From a virus: a stretch of DNA of 64,000 bases. The translations under genes were made by a program, and so were the position numbers. The DNA lies in the IMG/VR virus record IMGVR_UViG_3300037882_002024, positions 23,711 through 87,710 of that record, one strand, 5' to 3'. This document shows, piece by piece, positions 48,675 to 57,809 of this stretch. Under the pieces are notes generated by a model. The model saw only the letters and a program-made list of their open reading frames with translations, made no database searches and was not told the DNA's origin. Position 1 is the stretch's first letter; each line of letters opens with the position of its first letter.

Positions 48675-48844
48675 CGCTGTCGCAGCTAATGATCTACACG
48701 CGCGAAGAAAGCGAGCTAGGCGGGGCATCAACGATGGGCGTCGGCGAAGCCATCAGCACGCGCGCACAGGCTGCAAGCGGGCCGAAGAAACCGATCAAGC
48801 TATACAGTAATGAACACCCGGAGGGGGTCATCATCTCCGGCTAG
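48090..48844 (+). CDS. Tail assembly chaperone, -1 frameshift form (gpGT-like)
   Basis: Residues 1-154 are shared with the short form. After the slip, 97 residues follow in the -1 frame from 48551 to TAG 48844. They contain WRRIYRSFADAYQWTPAQVNRLTLSQLMIY, partly a known theme of gpT-type extensions (aromatic, then LTLSQL). The short form ends 170 nt earlier. Such a fusion usually forms a few percent of product. Confidence 0.8.
48545..48551 (+). other. Programmed -1 frameshift site GGGAAAC
   Basis: The heptamer reads G GGA AAC in the zero frame, the X-XXY-YYZ form used in lambda gpG-T (G GGA AAG). The -1 frame is open from well upstream to 48844. Confidence 0.85.
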
Positions 48845-48856
48845 CGGAGATGACGA

Positions 48857-50884
48857 ATGAGCAAGGTCGCCGAAGCGTATGTAATCTTTCGGGCCGACAC
48901 GAAAGAGTTCAAGAAAGAAATCAAGACCATCCCGGCAGCGGTGAAAGATGCTATCGGCAAGATCGGCGCCGATAGCATTGTCAAGCCTGCCGTCAAAAAC
49001 ATTGGGCGTGCCCTGCGCGATGAACTGCTTAAGTCTGTTGACGGCTTCGCGGAAAAATTCAAGAAGACACTTGGCACTGGTGGCGGCCTAATTGAGCGTC
49101 TGAAAAAGCAAGTTGAAAAGGCTGTCAACGTCGTGACGCCTACCACCACGAATCTGGCCAAAAACTTTGCTGGCATGTTGATGAACGGCGTCAAGAAAGC
49201 CGACGAGATTTTACGTAAGGCTGCAAGCAACCTCGAAGCCAAGCTCCGTGCAGCAGCGCAGGCGCTTGGCGTCAAATTCGAGAAGGCCCAGCAAGCCCCG
49301 AAGACACCAACCCAATCTACTTCCACGGCACCCAAGGCGCCAAAAAAAACAGAGGAACAAAAGGCCGCAGAGAAAGCCGACAAAGATGCGGCCAAGCAGC
49401 GCGCCAGCAATGACAGACAGGCAGAGCAAGCGCAAGACAAAAGACGCAAGGATGCACAAAAAGAACGCGAGAGGGAGGCCAAAGCACGCACCGACGAAAG
49501 ACAAGCCCGCAAAGACAGTGTCAAGTCGCAAGCTGCAGGCGCGCTAGGCCTCACAGGAGTCGGCGAGCTTGGCGGCACCATGCTGGGCAAAGCTGGTCCA
49601 TTCGCGGCCATTTTAGCGGGAGCCTTGTTAGCGCTAAACGCCGTACAGCAGCTAAAAAAGGCCATCACGGCTGCGGTTGAAGCCAGTAAAGCAGACTTCG
49701 AGCTAAAATACGCCGCGAAAGGTCCGGGCCGCTCTGGCTGGTCGCCAGAGCAGATGAAGAAGATGAACGAGGCCTTCCGTGGCGACACAGCCTTCGGCAA
49801 CAAGGAAGTGACGCAAGCGCAAACGCAATTGGCGCGCATGCCGAACATTAAAGGCGACCAATTCAAGGGCGCCCTGAAAGCTGCTGGCGACTTGTCGGCT
49901 GCGATGGGCATGGAGCTACCCGCCGCCGCGAAAGCTGTTGGCGACGCGCTTAATGACCCGATGAAGGTTGCGGAGCAAGGCCTCGAAGAATACGGCATCA
50001 TGCTTACACAAGCGCAGAAGAACCAGATCAAAAACGCCGAAGCAGCGCGCGATTTTGCAGGGGCACAGCAGCTCGTTTTGGATGCCTTCAAGCAATACGG
50101 CGGCGCTGCCCAAGAATTTGCTAAAGGCCCCGAAGGAGCCTTTAAGAAGTTCGAGACGTCGGTTGAGAATCTTCGCGAAAAGATTGGCTCGAAGATTCTC
50201 CCGATTCTTACCAAGATCATCGACCATATCACCATGATGATCGACTTCACGTCTGCCGCCTTCGACGACATGGGTGGCGCTGCAAACGTGTTTTGGTCCA
50301 ACTTCAAATGGCGCATGTCGAGCGCACTTGACGGCATCATTGATTTTTTCTCGCAGATGCGCGCCGTCGCTTCGGGGACATGGAGTTCGATGGTGGCAGG
50401 CGCCGAGGAAGCGTGGGACCAAATCGTAGACGCCTTCGATCCTAGCACGAATGGCACCGGGCGCACCATCGGCGGGCAGATGAGCAAGGCCTTCAACGAG
50501 GCCTATCAAAAGGTCGTTGACAAGTCGAACATCGGGGCCTCAGACCGCACGCAGCGTCTCAAGAAAGAGGCGATGGACATCACGATGGAGTTCATGCGCA
50601 AACACAACCTTTTGCCGAGCCAAAAGGGCATTGATAAATTCAACGAGAAGCCAGACGCAGCTAACAACAATTACGTAAGTCGCAAGCCGTTTCAGTTTGA
50701 GTTTACTGGCATGACGGATATGTACAAGAAAATCCAAGAGCAGCTTATTCCGTCAGAACAAGTGCAGATGGAGCGCATGCAACTAAAGGCCGCTGAGATG
50801 GCTGTCAATGAACAACAGAAAGCCAACGGATTCTTGGCGCGCATCGACCAAGCGATGCAGAACAAAGGCGTCGTGTTTAACTAA
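48857..50884 (+). CDS. Tape measure protein
   Basis: 675 aa. Helical throughout, Lys/Ala/Gln-rich (coiled-coil) region about residues 150-235, a hydrophobic stretch about 245-275, then AAAKAVGDALNDP and GPEGAFKKFETSVENLREKIG, typical of siphovirus tape measures. At about 0.15 nm per residue the tail would be about 100 nm. The start follows GCGGAGATGACGA. The large minus-strand frame here is a shadow. Confidence 0.88.
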   Translation: MSKVAEAYVIFRADTKEFKKEIKTIPAAVKDAIGKIGADSIVKPAVKNIGRALRDELLKSVDGFAEKFKKTLGTGGGLIERLKKQVEKAVNVVTPTTTNLAKNFAGMLMNGVKKADEILRKAASNLEAKLRAAAQALGVKFEKAQQAPKTPTQSTSTAPKAPKKTEEQKAAEKADKDAAKQRASNDRQAEQAQDKRRKDAQKEREREAKARTDERQARKDSVKSQAAGALGLTGVGELGGTMLGKAGPFAAILAGALLALNAVQQLKKAITAAVEASKADFELKYAAKGPGRSGWSPEQMKKMNEAFRGDTAFGNKEVTQAQTQLARMPNIKGDQFKGALKAAGDLSAAMGMELPAAAKAVGDALNDPMKVAEQGLEEYGIMLTQAQKNQIKNAEAARDFAGAQQLVLDAFKQYGGAAQEFAKGPEGAFKKFETSVENLREKIGSKILPILTKIIDHITMMIDFTSAAFDDMGGAANVFWSNFKWRMSSALDGIIDFFSQMRAVASGTWSSMVAGAEEAWDQIVDAFDPSTNGTGRTIGGQMSKAFNEAYQKVVDKSNIGASDRTQRLKKEAMDITMEFMRKHNLLPSQKGIDKFNEKPDAANNNYVSRKPFQFEFTGMTDMYKKIQEQLIPSEQVQMERMQLKAAEMAVNEQQKANGFLARIDQAMQNKGVVFN

Positions 50885-50894
50885 AAAATTTTAG
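50881..50894 (+). repeat. 14-mer motif
   Basis: CTAAAAAATTTTAG (perfect 6-bp arms around AA); TAA is the tape measure stop; 10 nt before ATG 50905. Confidence 0.8.
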
Positions 50895-50904
50895 CGAGCA
50901 AGCA

Positions 50905-51780
50905 ATGCCGGTAGTATACGAAGAGTACGAAGGAAGCCCGACAGTGACGATGGACCGCAAGGGCGGTCATGGCAAGCGCATCATCAAGATTCCTTGGGAA
51001 TCGGTGGACGCAGCCATCTACGAGCTATTCCCCGGTGCGCGCTTTGGCTATCCGTACAACGCTGCGATGCCGGGCTTTCCGTGGCTGCGTTGCCAGAGCG
51101 TCGATATTGCGCCCTTCGATCCGGGCAACCCAAGGCTATCGGCCAACGGAATTACGTCGTACTATCCAACGGGCGCACTGCTTACCATCAACTACGCGCC
51201 GAACGAATGGGACGACAACGACGACAGCCCCGGCAGCCCGGAGAACACCACCTTCGTTGAGCATCGCACAAGCTACTCTGGCGAGTTCCTCACGTGGCCG
51301 GGGCAAGGCGTGCGCTGGGCCGTAGGCACTGATGGGACGGCCATCGAAGGCTCTGGCTCTGGCGACAAGCGCTACGGCGTCAACGAAGACATCAAGGTCG
51401 GGATTCTTATTCCGATCATCGAGCATGAGACGACGTGGAATTTCGTCCGGCAGCCGAATTGGGGCGCCGTGCGGCGCTGTCTTGGACGCGTCAACAAAGC
51501 GACGTACATGGGCGCCTATCCTGAAACGCTGTTGTTTCTTGGCGCGTCGGCCTCGCGTACTTTCTCCACCACCGGCTACCCGTGGTGGAAGCTCACTTAC
51601 AAGTTTCAAGAGAAGTGCTACAATTTCGATGAAGTCAAGAAGCCCGAACAAGCGCAGGGGTGGAATCACTTCCTGCGACCTAACGGGGCCAACACGAAGT
51701 TTGAGCGCATGATTCGTGGCAACGGTGACCCAATTTATGGCATCGTTCAAATGCGACAACTTTTCGGCGGTGCAGCGTAA
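50905..51780 (+). CDS. Tail tip/baseplate-region protein
   Basis: 291 aa after AGCGAGCAAGCA. Tyr/Trp/Gly-rich beta sequence (PYNAAMPGFPWLRC, TLLFLGASASRTFS, YPWWKLTYKFQEK). Directly after the tape measure, where distal tail proteins are usually encoded, but no specific family was recognised. TAATG junction with the next gene. Confidence 0.6.
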   Translation: MPVVYEEYEGSPTVTMDRKGGHGKRIIKIPWESVDAAIYELFPGARFGYPYNAAMPGFPWLRCQSVDIAPFDPGNPRLSANGITSYYPTGALLTINYAPNEWDDNDDSPGSPENTTFVEHRTSYSGEFLTWPGQGVRWAVGTDGTAIEGSGSGDKRYGVNEDIKVGILIPIIEHETTWNFVRQPNWGAVRRCLGRVNKATYMGAYPETLLFLGASASRTFSTTGYPWWKLTYKFQEKCYNFDEVKKPEQAQGWNHFLRPNGANTKFERMIRGNGDPIYGIVQMRQLFGGAA

Positions 51781-52334
51781 TGAAGCCAATTTCCGATGTG
51801 CGCCAAGGCGAGCCGATCACGGCGCGCGGCGAGAACGAAGTACGCCAAGCGCTGCGCATGGCTGTCAATCCTGTGCGTACTGACGGCACCGAAGGCGTTC
51901 ACAACGGGGCGTTTAGCGCCAAGGGGCATCGTGAGGCGCTAATTTTGATGGTGCGGATTGTGGCATTCACGGTGCCCGAGGGCGCAGCCGCTTACGCATC
52001 GAGCAATTTGTTTAACGCGAAGGTCCAAGTGTGGGACGGCACAATCAAAGATTGGGCTGATGACCCTTCGGGGCGCGAGGTATCTGTCGTCCCGCTTTTC
52101 AACGGCGTTGGTTACCAACCACTAGAGATTGACCGCAAGCCAATTCCGGTTCGCTATCGCACTGACCTGCAAGCCTATGCTCCAATTGCATGGAGTGAAG
52201 TCGCTGTCGTGGTCCCTACAAGCGAAGAAATTGACTCGCAAGGCATGCAGCCGGGGAAGCGCCTTGCGTACAATTCTGACGCAAGCGATTGGGTCATTGT
52301 CAGCGACGTTTACATCCTTCGCATCGGCAACTAA
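51780..52334 (+). CDS. Unknown tail-region protein
   Basis: 184 aa. Starts MKPISDVRQGEPITARGENEV; the middle (LILMVRIVAFTVPEG, NAKVQVWDGTIKDWADD) is beta-rich. Joined to the upstream gene by TAATG. The stop lies in CTAAAATAATTTAG (52331-52344). Confidence 0.6.
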   Translation: MKPISDVRQGEPITARGENEVRQALRMAVNPVRTDGTEGVHNGAFSAKGHREALILMVRIVAFTVPEGAAAYASSNLFNAKVQVWDGTIKDWADDPSGREVSVVPLFNGVGYQPLEIDRKPIPVRYRTDLQAYAPIAWSEVAVVVPTSEEIDSQGMQPGKRLAYNSDASDWVIVSDVYILRIGN

Positions 52335-52344
52335 AATAATTTAG
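52331..52344 (+). repeat. 14-mer motif, 4 nt from a start codon
   Basis: CTAAAATAATTTAG, CCAT, ATG 52349: the same spacing as at 46806, with no Shine-Dalgarno sequence. Confidence 0.8.
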
Positions 52345-52348
52345 CCAT

Positions 52349-53788
52349 ATGAGCAGTTCTCGCATCAATCACTTTCGCGGCCTCTTGGTAGGCGCACGCA
52401 GCGGCAAGCCAGTCTATGCGGCGCGTCAGTGCGCGCGCTCTGGCTCGTCGTCGTCCGGCTCTTCGCAGGCAGCGCCTGATACCACATGCGAGTGCCCACC
52501 AGCAGTCTACGGCGCTCCACGGCAATACCGCTTAATGATTCCGGCGCTTGCCAATGCTACCTGCGACAAGTGCGTTAGCATGGGCGGGAAAATGCTCGTG
52601 CTAACCTATGCAGGCGTTGAGGAAGGCGATTGCATTTGGAAGAGTGAGCCGCAGACAGATGGCTGCGACATGGTAGACGACGAAGGCGCGCCGAAGGCTT
52701 CGTATCAATGGTATCTACGCCAGAACTCTGCCACGTCCACGATCAGCAGCGACGGGTGGGCGCCTTCTTACGCGCGGCCGCTCTGGACCGGGGCCTCACG
52801 CTGGCACGGCGCCGTTCTCTGCACACTGACGACGGACGATGGTAAATGCGCTTACCCTGCGCAAATCACTGCCTACCCCGTCGTTGATGCGGTGGCAGGT
52901 AAGTGCAAGCCGCTCGCGGGATTCTTTGATGGCGTTTTAGTGGGCGCGCGCAACGGCCTGCCTGTGTATGCAGCGGGGCCTTGCAATTTTGGCGGCTCAT
53001 CGCCATCTAGCAACTCAACAAATGCGCAGCCCGTCCCAGTTAACACCAAGCACATCGCGTGGCTTGTTGGCGCGCGTGAAGGGAAGCCGATATACGCGCT
53101 GCATTGCTGCGAAGGCTCTGGTGTTTCAAGATCGGCCAGCGCTTCGTTAAGCCAATCGTTGTCACAGTCAGCGTCTTTGTCAGACAGCGCCTCACTATCC
53201 AAGTCAGCGTCGCCTAGCCAGTCCTTGAGCGAATCAGCTTCGGCCTCAGATAGCGCCAGCATGCAATCAAGTGGATTTTCTGGCAGCCGATCGTCAGATG
53301 CGTCGCCATTTTCCGAATCAATGTCTAGTTCAGGCGAAAACTCTTCTGATTCCGATTCGCTGTCTTACTCGTTTGCTTCGGAATCCGAGAGCGCATCAGC
53401 GAGCTATTCATCAAGCTCTTTGCAAATTTCTAGCTCTTATGTTCCGCCGCCACCAGTGCCAATTTTTTGTGGCTGCGATAGCATGCCGGGAACAATCGGA
53501 ATTACCTTTGCCGCAATCGCATGCGCACCAAGCATCAGCGGACAATCGTTTACGCTGACCTATAACGGAAGCATTTTCACCTATTCTGGCGGCGGCGTCA
53601 TAATCACCATCACAAGCAGTTGCGAAGTGTCAGTTATTTCGGACAACTGTAACTTTCCGATGTCGGCGCTGCTGATTGTGTGCATTCCTGTATACTCTGG
53701 CGGGATGGGGAATGTTTCAACAGACCTGATTGTAGCTCCGGGGTGCGCTTGTGCGCCGGGCGCCTCAGTCGATTTTACGCTTTACTAA
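52349..53788 (+). CDS. Serine-rich tail-tip or adhesin-like protein
   Basis: 479 aa. A unit LVGARxGxPVYA occurs three times (LLVGARSGKPVYAA, VLVGARNGLPVYAA, WLVGAREGKPIYA), separating Cys-bearing domains (CECPP, CDKC). Residues about 265-365 are Ser/Ala/Glu low complexity with SxS spacing. The C-terminal 110 residues are hydrophobic beta with Cys pairs. Glycosyltransferase and methyltransferase genes follow, so the serine stretch is a candidate acceptor. No SD before ATG; see the motif at 52331. Confidence 0.75.
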   Translation: MSSSRINHFRGLLVGARSGKPVYAARQCARSGSSSSGSSQAAPDTTCECPPAVYGAPRQYRLMIPALANATCDKCVSMGGKMLVLTYAGVEEGDCIWKSEPQTDGCDMVDDEGAPKASYQWYLRQNSATSTISSDGWAPSYARPLWTGASRWHGAVLCTLTTDDGKCAYPAQITAYPVVDAVAGKCKPLAGFFDGVLVGARNGLPVYAAGPCNFGGSSPSSNSTNAQPVPVNTKHIAWLVGAREGKPIYALHCCEGSGVSRSASASLSQSLSQSASLSDSASLSKSASPSQSLSESASASDSASMQSSGFSGSRSSDASPFSESMSSSGENSSDSDSLSYSFASESESASASYSSSSLQISSSYVPPPPVPIFCGCDSMPGTIGITFAAIACAPSISGQSFTLTYNGSIFTYSGGGVIITITSSCEVSVISDNCNFPMSALLIVCIPVYSGGMGNVSTDLIVAPGCACAPGASVDFTLY

Positions 53789-53801
53789 CCTGTGTAAAAA
53801 T

Positions 53802-55139
53802 ATGAGACCATGCGTCGAACTGCATGCTGAACCGGACATGCAAAATTGTGAAACCTGTCGCCGTTACTATACGGACGAAAGGGCGCGTCGCGCAATGGAT
53901 GAGATGGCGCGAAGGCGTCAGCCATGCGAGTATTTTGGCGACACGCCGCTCGTGCGCGGCGAAGATTGTTGCCCGCGCAAGTGGCGCCACCCTTGTGACC
54001 TTTACGGCGCGTGCGTGCGTGACGACGCGCAGAACAAAGACAACCTTCCTTCGTGTACCATGTGCATTCACCATACGCCGCGCGGTCAAGCAGTTGCGCA
54101 CGCGCCGCAGAAAGTCGTGCTCGTTGATCGGCACGCGCCCGGCGACGCTGTGGTGCTAAGCGCCGCCATCGAGTCGCTGCACATGGCCTATCCGGGCCGC
54201 TACATCACTGACGTGCAGAGCGCAGGCCAAGCGATGTGGCAATTCAACCCGCACGTGCGGTCCTTCACGCCGGACGAAACGACTAAAATAATTAAGTTGC
54301 GCTACGAGTTAATTCAGCAGAGTAACCAGCGCCCGCTGCATTTCATGGAAGCCTACTGTGACAGCGTCGGCGCCGCGCTCGGGGTTAATCTGCCGTGCCT
54401 CGTCAACACTCCACGGCTCTACCTGTCACACGAAGAGATGGGATGGGCCTCGCAGGTGCAAGAGCTTACGGGCAGCGCGACGCCGTACATGATCGTGAAC
54501 GCAGGCTATAAATCAGACTTCACGGCTAAGTTTTGGGGCGCGAGCAACTATCAAGCCGTTGTTGATCGGCTGCGCGGGAAAGTGCTGTTCGTGCAGATCG
54601 GCAGCCTTGAAGCAACACATACGCACGCGCCGCTCAATCATGTTGTTGACTTGCGCGGCCAAACGGATGTACGCCAATTGATGCGTCTTGTTCATAACTC
54701 ACGAGGCGGGCTTGGCCCATCGACGTTTTTGCAACATTTGTGCGCAGCCTTTGGCAAGCCTTACGCGCTGCTTGCAGGCGCCCGTGAGCCAACTATTTGG
54801 CAGGCCTACCCGCGTCAGATCATGTTCTCGACTGTCGGTCAGTTGCCATGCTGCAATAATGGCGCGTGCTGGCTGTCACGCACCGTGGCGCTGAATGACA
54901 ATGTTGGCGGCCACATCAAATGCGCTGCTTGTGGTAAACAAAACTACAATCAAAAGCTCGAAGAGTTTGTATGCGAGCAATGCAATGCGACCAAAGGCCA
55001 GTGGGGACTAATGGATGAATCCCTGTGCAAAAGGCCTGTTGTTTCGCAAAATGAGTTTGTTCCGCAATGCCTTGATATGATCCGGCCTGAGCAAGTAGCC
55101 GACGCTGCACTCAACGCTTACCAACTTGGAGAAAGATGA
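53802..55139 (+). CDS. GT9-like glycosyltransferase with Cys-rich N-terminus
   Basis: 445 aa (ATG 53838 is an alternative start). About 100 Cys-rich residues (MQNCETCRRYY onward), then VVLVDRHAPGDAVVLSAAI, AYPGRYITDVQSAG, and GGLGPSTFLQHLCAAFGKP, the order of heptosyltransferase-type (GT9) proteins. A second Cys cluster (KCAACGK, CEQCN) precedes the end. Likely transfers a sugar; acceptor unknown. Coupled to the methyltransferase gene. Confidence 0.75.
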   Translation: MRPCVELHAEPDMQNCETCRRYYTDERARRAMDEMARRRQPCEYFGDTPLVRGEDCCPRKWRHPCDLYGACVRDDAQNKDNLPSCTMCIHHTPRGQAVAHAPQKVVLVDRHAPGDAVVLSAAIESLHMAYPGRYITDVQSAGQAMWQFNPHVRSFTPDETTKIIKLRYELIQQSNQRPLHFMEAYCDSVGAALGVNLPCLVNTPRLYLSHEEMGWASQVQELTGSATPYMIVNAGYKSDFTAKFWGASNYQAVVDRLRGKVLFVQIGSLEATHTHAPLNHVVDLRGQTDVRQLMRLVHNSRGGLGPSTFLQHLCAAFGKPYALLAGAREPTIWQAYPRQIMFSTVGQLPCCNNGACWLSRTVALNDNVGGHIKCAACGKQNYNQKLEEFVCEQCNATKGQWGLMDESLCKRPVVSQNEFVPQCLDMIRPEQVADAALNAYQLGER

Positions 55140-55981
55140 TGTTCAAGACTTTTTTCACGACACGCCGTGATTTTGATTCTGTGTGGATGCAGCACTGGCG
55201 CTCAATTATCAACTTGCGCCCGGATCGTTTTCACCGGAAGGATTGGGAGAACGCCGCTGTTATTGAAACTATTCAATCAAGTGGCTGCTACGGTCACGGC
55301 AAGCGTGGCATCGGCTTCGGCGTCGGCGACGAAATTCTTAGCGAGCTTTTCGTTACAGACGGTTGCCAGATCACGGCCACTGACCTACTCGGCGACGATT
55401 GGGGCACAACGCATAATGGTATGAATCGCTTACGAGGCAAGCAAAATATCGACGTGCGCATTGTCGATATGAATTGGCTGCGTGGGGAAAGTCATCGTCA
55501 GGCCGTGGAGAGTGAAGCCTATGATTTTTCGTGGAGCGTCTGCTCAGCAGACCACTGCGGCAGCGTATGGCTAACCAAGCGATTCCTGCTGAACCAAATG
55601 AATGTGCTGCGCCCCGGTGGAATCGCCGTTCACACGGCCGAGTATTCCACCGATGGGCGCATGCCTCGCCAAGGCGGCACGAGCTTCATGACCGCGCATG
55701 ACGTCATGGACCTGCAAAGCCTCGCATACCGCGCAGGCTACGAAATGGCGCCAGTCGATTGGTTTTTTGGGGACACGTTTGAGGATCACATCGTTGACTA
55801 CCAAGGCGACGGCGCGGTCCATATCAAGAGTGGTACCGAAAACTCATGGGCCACCTGCGTCTTGTTTGCGCTGCGCAAGCGGGTCGAAGGCGAGTTATGG
55901 CTAAGCTCCGACGAGGCTGCAATGCGTGCGCTGTTGGCTGACACCGACGCCAAGCGTCGCCTTGGCCTTCTTGGCGGCTAA
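55136..55981 (+). CDS. SAM-dependent methyltransferase
   Basis: 281 aa. GIGFGVGDEILSELF is a glycine-rich SAM loop, followed by ITATDLLGDDW (acidic residue after strand 2) and MNVLRPGGIAVHTAEY, typical of class I enzymes. Such genes beside glycosyltransferases usually modify sugars. ATGA overlap with the GT gene; stop within CTAAAATTTTTTAG (55978-55991). Confidence 0.75.
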   Translation: MMFKTFFTTRRDFDSVWMQHWRSIINLRPDRFHRKDWENAAVIETIQSSGCYGHGKRGIGFGVGDEILSELFVTDGCQITATDLLGDDWGTTHNGMNRLRGKQNIDVRIVDMNWLRGESHRQAVESEAYDFSWSVCSADHCGSVWLTKRFLLNQMNVLRPGGIAVHTAEYSTDGRMPRQGGTSFMTAHDVMDLQSLAYRAGYEMAPVDWFFGDTFEDHIVDYQGDGAVHIKSGTENSWATCVLFALRKRVEGELWLSSDEAAMRALLADTDAKRRLGLLGG

Positions 55982-55991
55982 AATTTTTTAG
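55978..55991 (+). repeat. 14-mer motif
   Basis: CTAAAATTTTTTAG; supplies the stop and lies 14 nt before ATG 56006. Confidence 0.8.
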
Positions 55992-56005
55992 CAAGCGAGC
56001 AGGCA

Positions 56006-57568
56006 ATGCAACCGAAGCGAACGCTGATCAAATTTTTTCATGGCCTCGGCGACGTGATGCAATTCACGTCAGTGCTGAGGCATCTCAAAAAGTATCGTAG
56101 CGATTGGGCCATCGACATCCTCACAACACGCGGCAAGCACAGCGCCTTCGTTGGCCTGTGCGAGAACGTGTTCATTGACGGGATCGACAACGCCAAGATT
56201 GACGAAGGCTCGTACCACAACAAATTCGACGTGATGTGGTATGAGAACTACAACGGCTACACAGATCGGCCGAATAGCAAGGTCACCAACTCGCTAGCCG
56301 AAGAGTTCCGCGTCGATTACGACAAAACGCTCGCACGCTACGAGATTCGCTACAGCGCTGCAGCCTACCAGCGCGCGCACGATTGGCTCGTGCAGACAGC
56401 AGGCGCCACGAAGCGCCGCGACGGACGTCTCAATTCAGTCATCATCCACTACGAAGGCAACACGAGTGCCGCCAAGAAAAACCTGAACCACAGCACTATC
56501 GGCAAGCTCTGTAAGCGGCTGCTAGCCTGTGGCTTTGTGCCGGTTATCCTTGATTGGGACAATCGCTCGCCACTACCCGATGGAAAGGCTATCCACAAGC
56601 CAAGCGTCGGGGCGGGCGACCTGTGGGGTGAGTTCGGCAGTGGCGACGCCGCCATGATCGCGGCGCTCATTGAAGCTAGCTCGCTATTCGTCGGGATAGA
56701 CTCCGGGCCGGGCAAGGTAGCCAGCGCTTGCGACACGCTCAATATCTCTGTGTGGACCGGGCACCATCCAATTCAATTTCATGACCCCAGCCCTAGCACG
56801 TTGCACCTAGTCCCGCGTAAGCAGATTGCGCCTGCCGATAAACCAGAGATATTGGCTTATTTTATAGATCATTATAATCACGCCGTTTACGACGACTTAG
56901 ATTCGGAGCTATTACGACAGGTCGGCAAGGCGTTAGGCGAAGAAAATTTTGCCGCCGTCGAAGAGTGCAGCAGCCACAAAGATTCTTGGTACTACGACGC
57001 GAATAAGCAAGAAGGCCTCGACTACATGGCCTACGGCGACTGGCAGAAAGAGTACGGGCGATGGCTAGTGAACGTGTTAGCGCTCGACGGCAAATATGCT
57101 GTCGATGTCGGCTGCGCGTGCGGGGCGCTGACACAGAGCTTGGCCGAAGCAGGAGCGCAGGTCGATGGCATCGACGTTGACGAGTACATGATTCGCCTTG
57201 GCAGAGAACGCTTCACAGCGTGCCGCTTGTTTGTCGGCGACGCCATGAACCTGCACATGGTCCGCGATGAAGTGGCTGACCTGCACCATTCCAGTATGTG
57301 CCTGCACGAGATGCGCGAAAGCCAAGTCATGGTGGCGCTGGAAGAGGCTGCGCGCGTGTTGCGCCCCGGCGGCATCATGGTGGCTGTTCTGCGCACAGAA
57401 GGGGCGCCGCATCGCAATTCGGCCATCAAGCCTCTGGCGTGGTGGGAAGACAAGGCCTCGATGGTCGGCTTGTGGCACTCAGCGCATCACGCGCGTCGCC
57501 TTACTGAGAGCATGCCTAGTCGCTTTCGGGCGCTCGGCTGGAGCCTGCTTGTCGCCGCCAAGAAATAG
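56006..57568 (+). CDS. GT9-like glycosyltransferase / methyltransferase fusion
   Basis: 520 aa. Residues 1-290: IKFFHGLGDVMQFTSVLRHL, SVIIHYEGN and LFVGIDSGPGKVASAC, a GT9-type pattern. Residues about 330-520: YAVDVGCACGALTQSL, GIDVDEYMIRLGRER, ARVLRPGGIMVAVL, a class I methyltransferase. Two steps (add a sugar, methylate it) may thus be joined in one protein. AGCGAGCAGGCA is the ribosome site. Confidence 0.8.
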   Translation: MQPKRTLIKFFHGLGDVMQFTSVLRHLKKYRSDWAIDILTTRGKHSAFVGLCENVFIDGIDNAKIDEGSYHNKFDVMWYENYNGYTDRPNSKVTNSLAEEFRVDYDKTLARYEIRYSAAAYQRAHDWLVQTAGATKRRDGRLNSVIIHYEGNTSAAKKNLNHSTIGKLCKRLLACGFVPVILDWDNRSPLPDGKAIHKPSVGAGDLWGEFGSGDAAMIAALIEASSLFVGIDSGPGKVASACDTLNISVWTGHHPIQFHDPSPSTLHLVPRKQIAPADKPEILAYFIDHYNHAVYDDLDSELLRQVGKALGEENFAAVEECSSHKDSWYYDANKQEGLDYMAYGDWQKEYGRWLVNVLALDGKYAVDVGCACGALTQSLAEAGAQVDGIDVDEYMIRLGRERFTACRLFVGDAMNLHMVRDEVADLHHSSMCLHEMRESQVMVALEEAARVLRPGGIMVAVLRTEGAPHRNSAIKPLAWWEDKASMVGLWHSAHHARRLTESMPSRFRALGWSLLVAAKK

Positions 57569-57621
57569 ATTGCGTACTAGGATTATTTTACCTATCTTTA
57601 CATCGCGTAGGATTGCGTTTA

Positions 57622-57645
57622 ACAGGCCGCAACGTTGCGGCCTGT
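57622..57645 (+). terminator. Palindromic hairpin after the glycosylation genes
   Basis: ACAGGCCGCAAC/GTTGCGGCCTGT, a perfect 24-nt palindrome, then GTTAGTT. Plausible terminator. The rest of the 240-nt gap holds the repeat at 57763 and the 14-mer at 57785. Confidence 0.6.
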
Positions 57646-57762
57646 GTTAGTTAGGCTGGAGAACGAAAGCCCAGCAAACAAAGCCGTGGCTCCAGTAAAC
57701 GCTAATCAGATAGGCGCCTAATCGTGCGCAGACAAAGATAACTGAAATGTAACTTAGTTCAC

Positions 57763-57798
57763 AGTGTATGCCTATACACTATCACTAAAATCTTTTAG
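57763..57798 (+). promoter_or_regulatory. Operator-like inverted repeat and 14-mer
   Basis: AGTGTAT-GCCT-ATACACT (57763-57780) is a 7-bp inverted repeat, followed by CTAAAATCTTTTAG (57785-57798), 11 nt before ATG 57810. Confidence 0.55.
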
Positions 57799-57809
57799 CC
57801 GAGGAAAGA

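Noticed and set aside
48841-50496. 551-aa open frame on the minus strand
   Set aside because: It is the mirror of the tape measure gene. No ribosome site, all other genes are on +, and the + frame has clear tape measure features.
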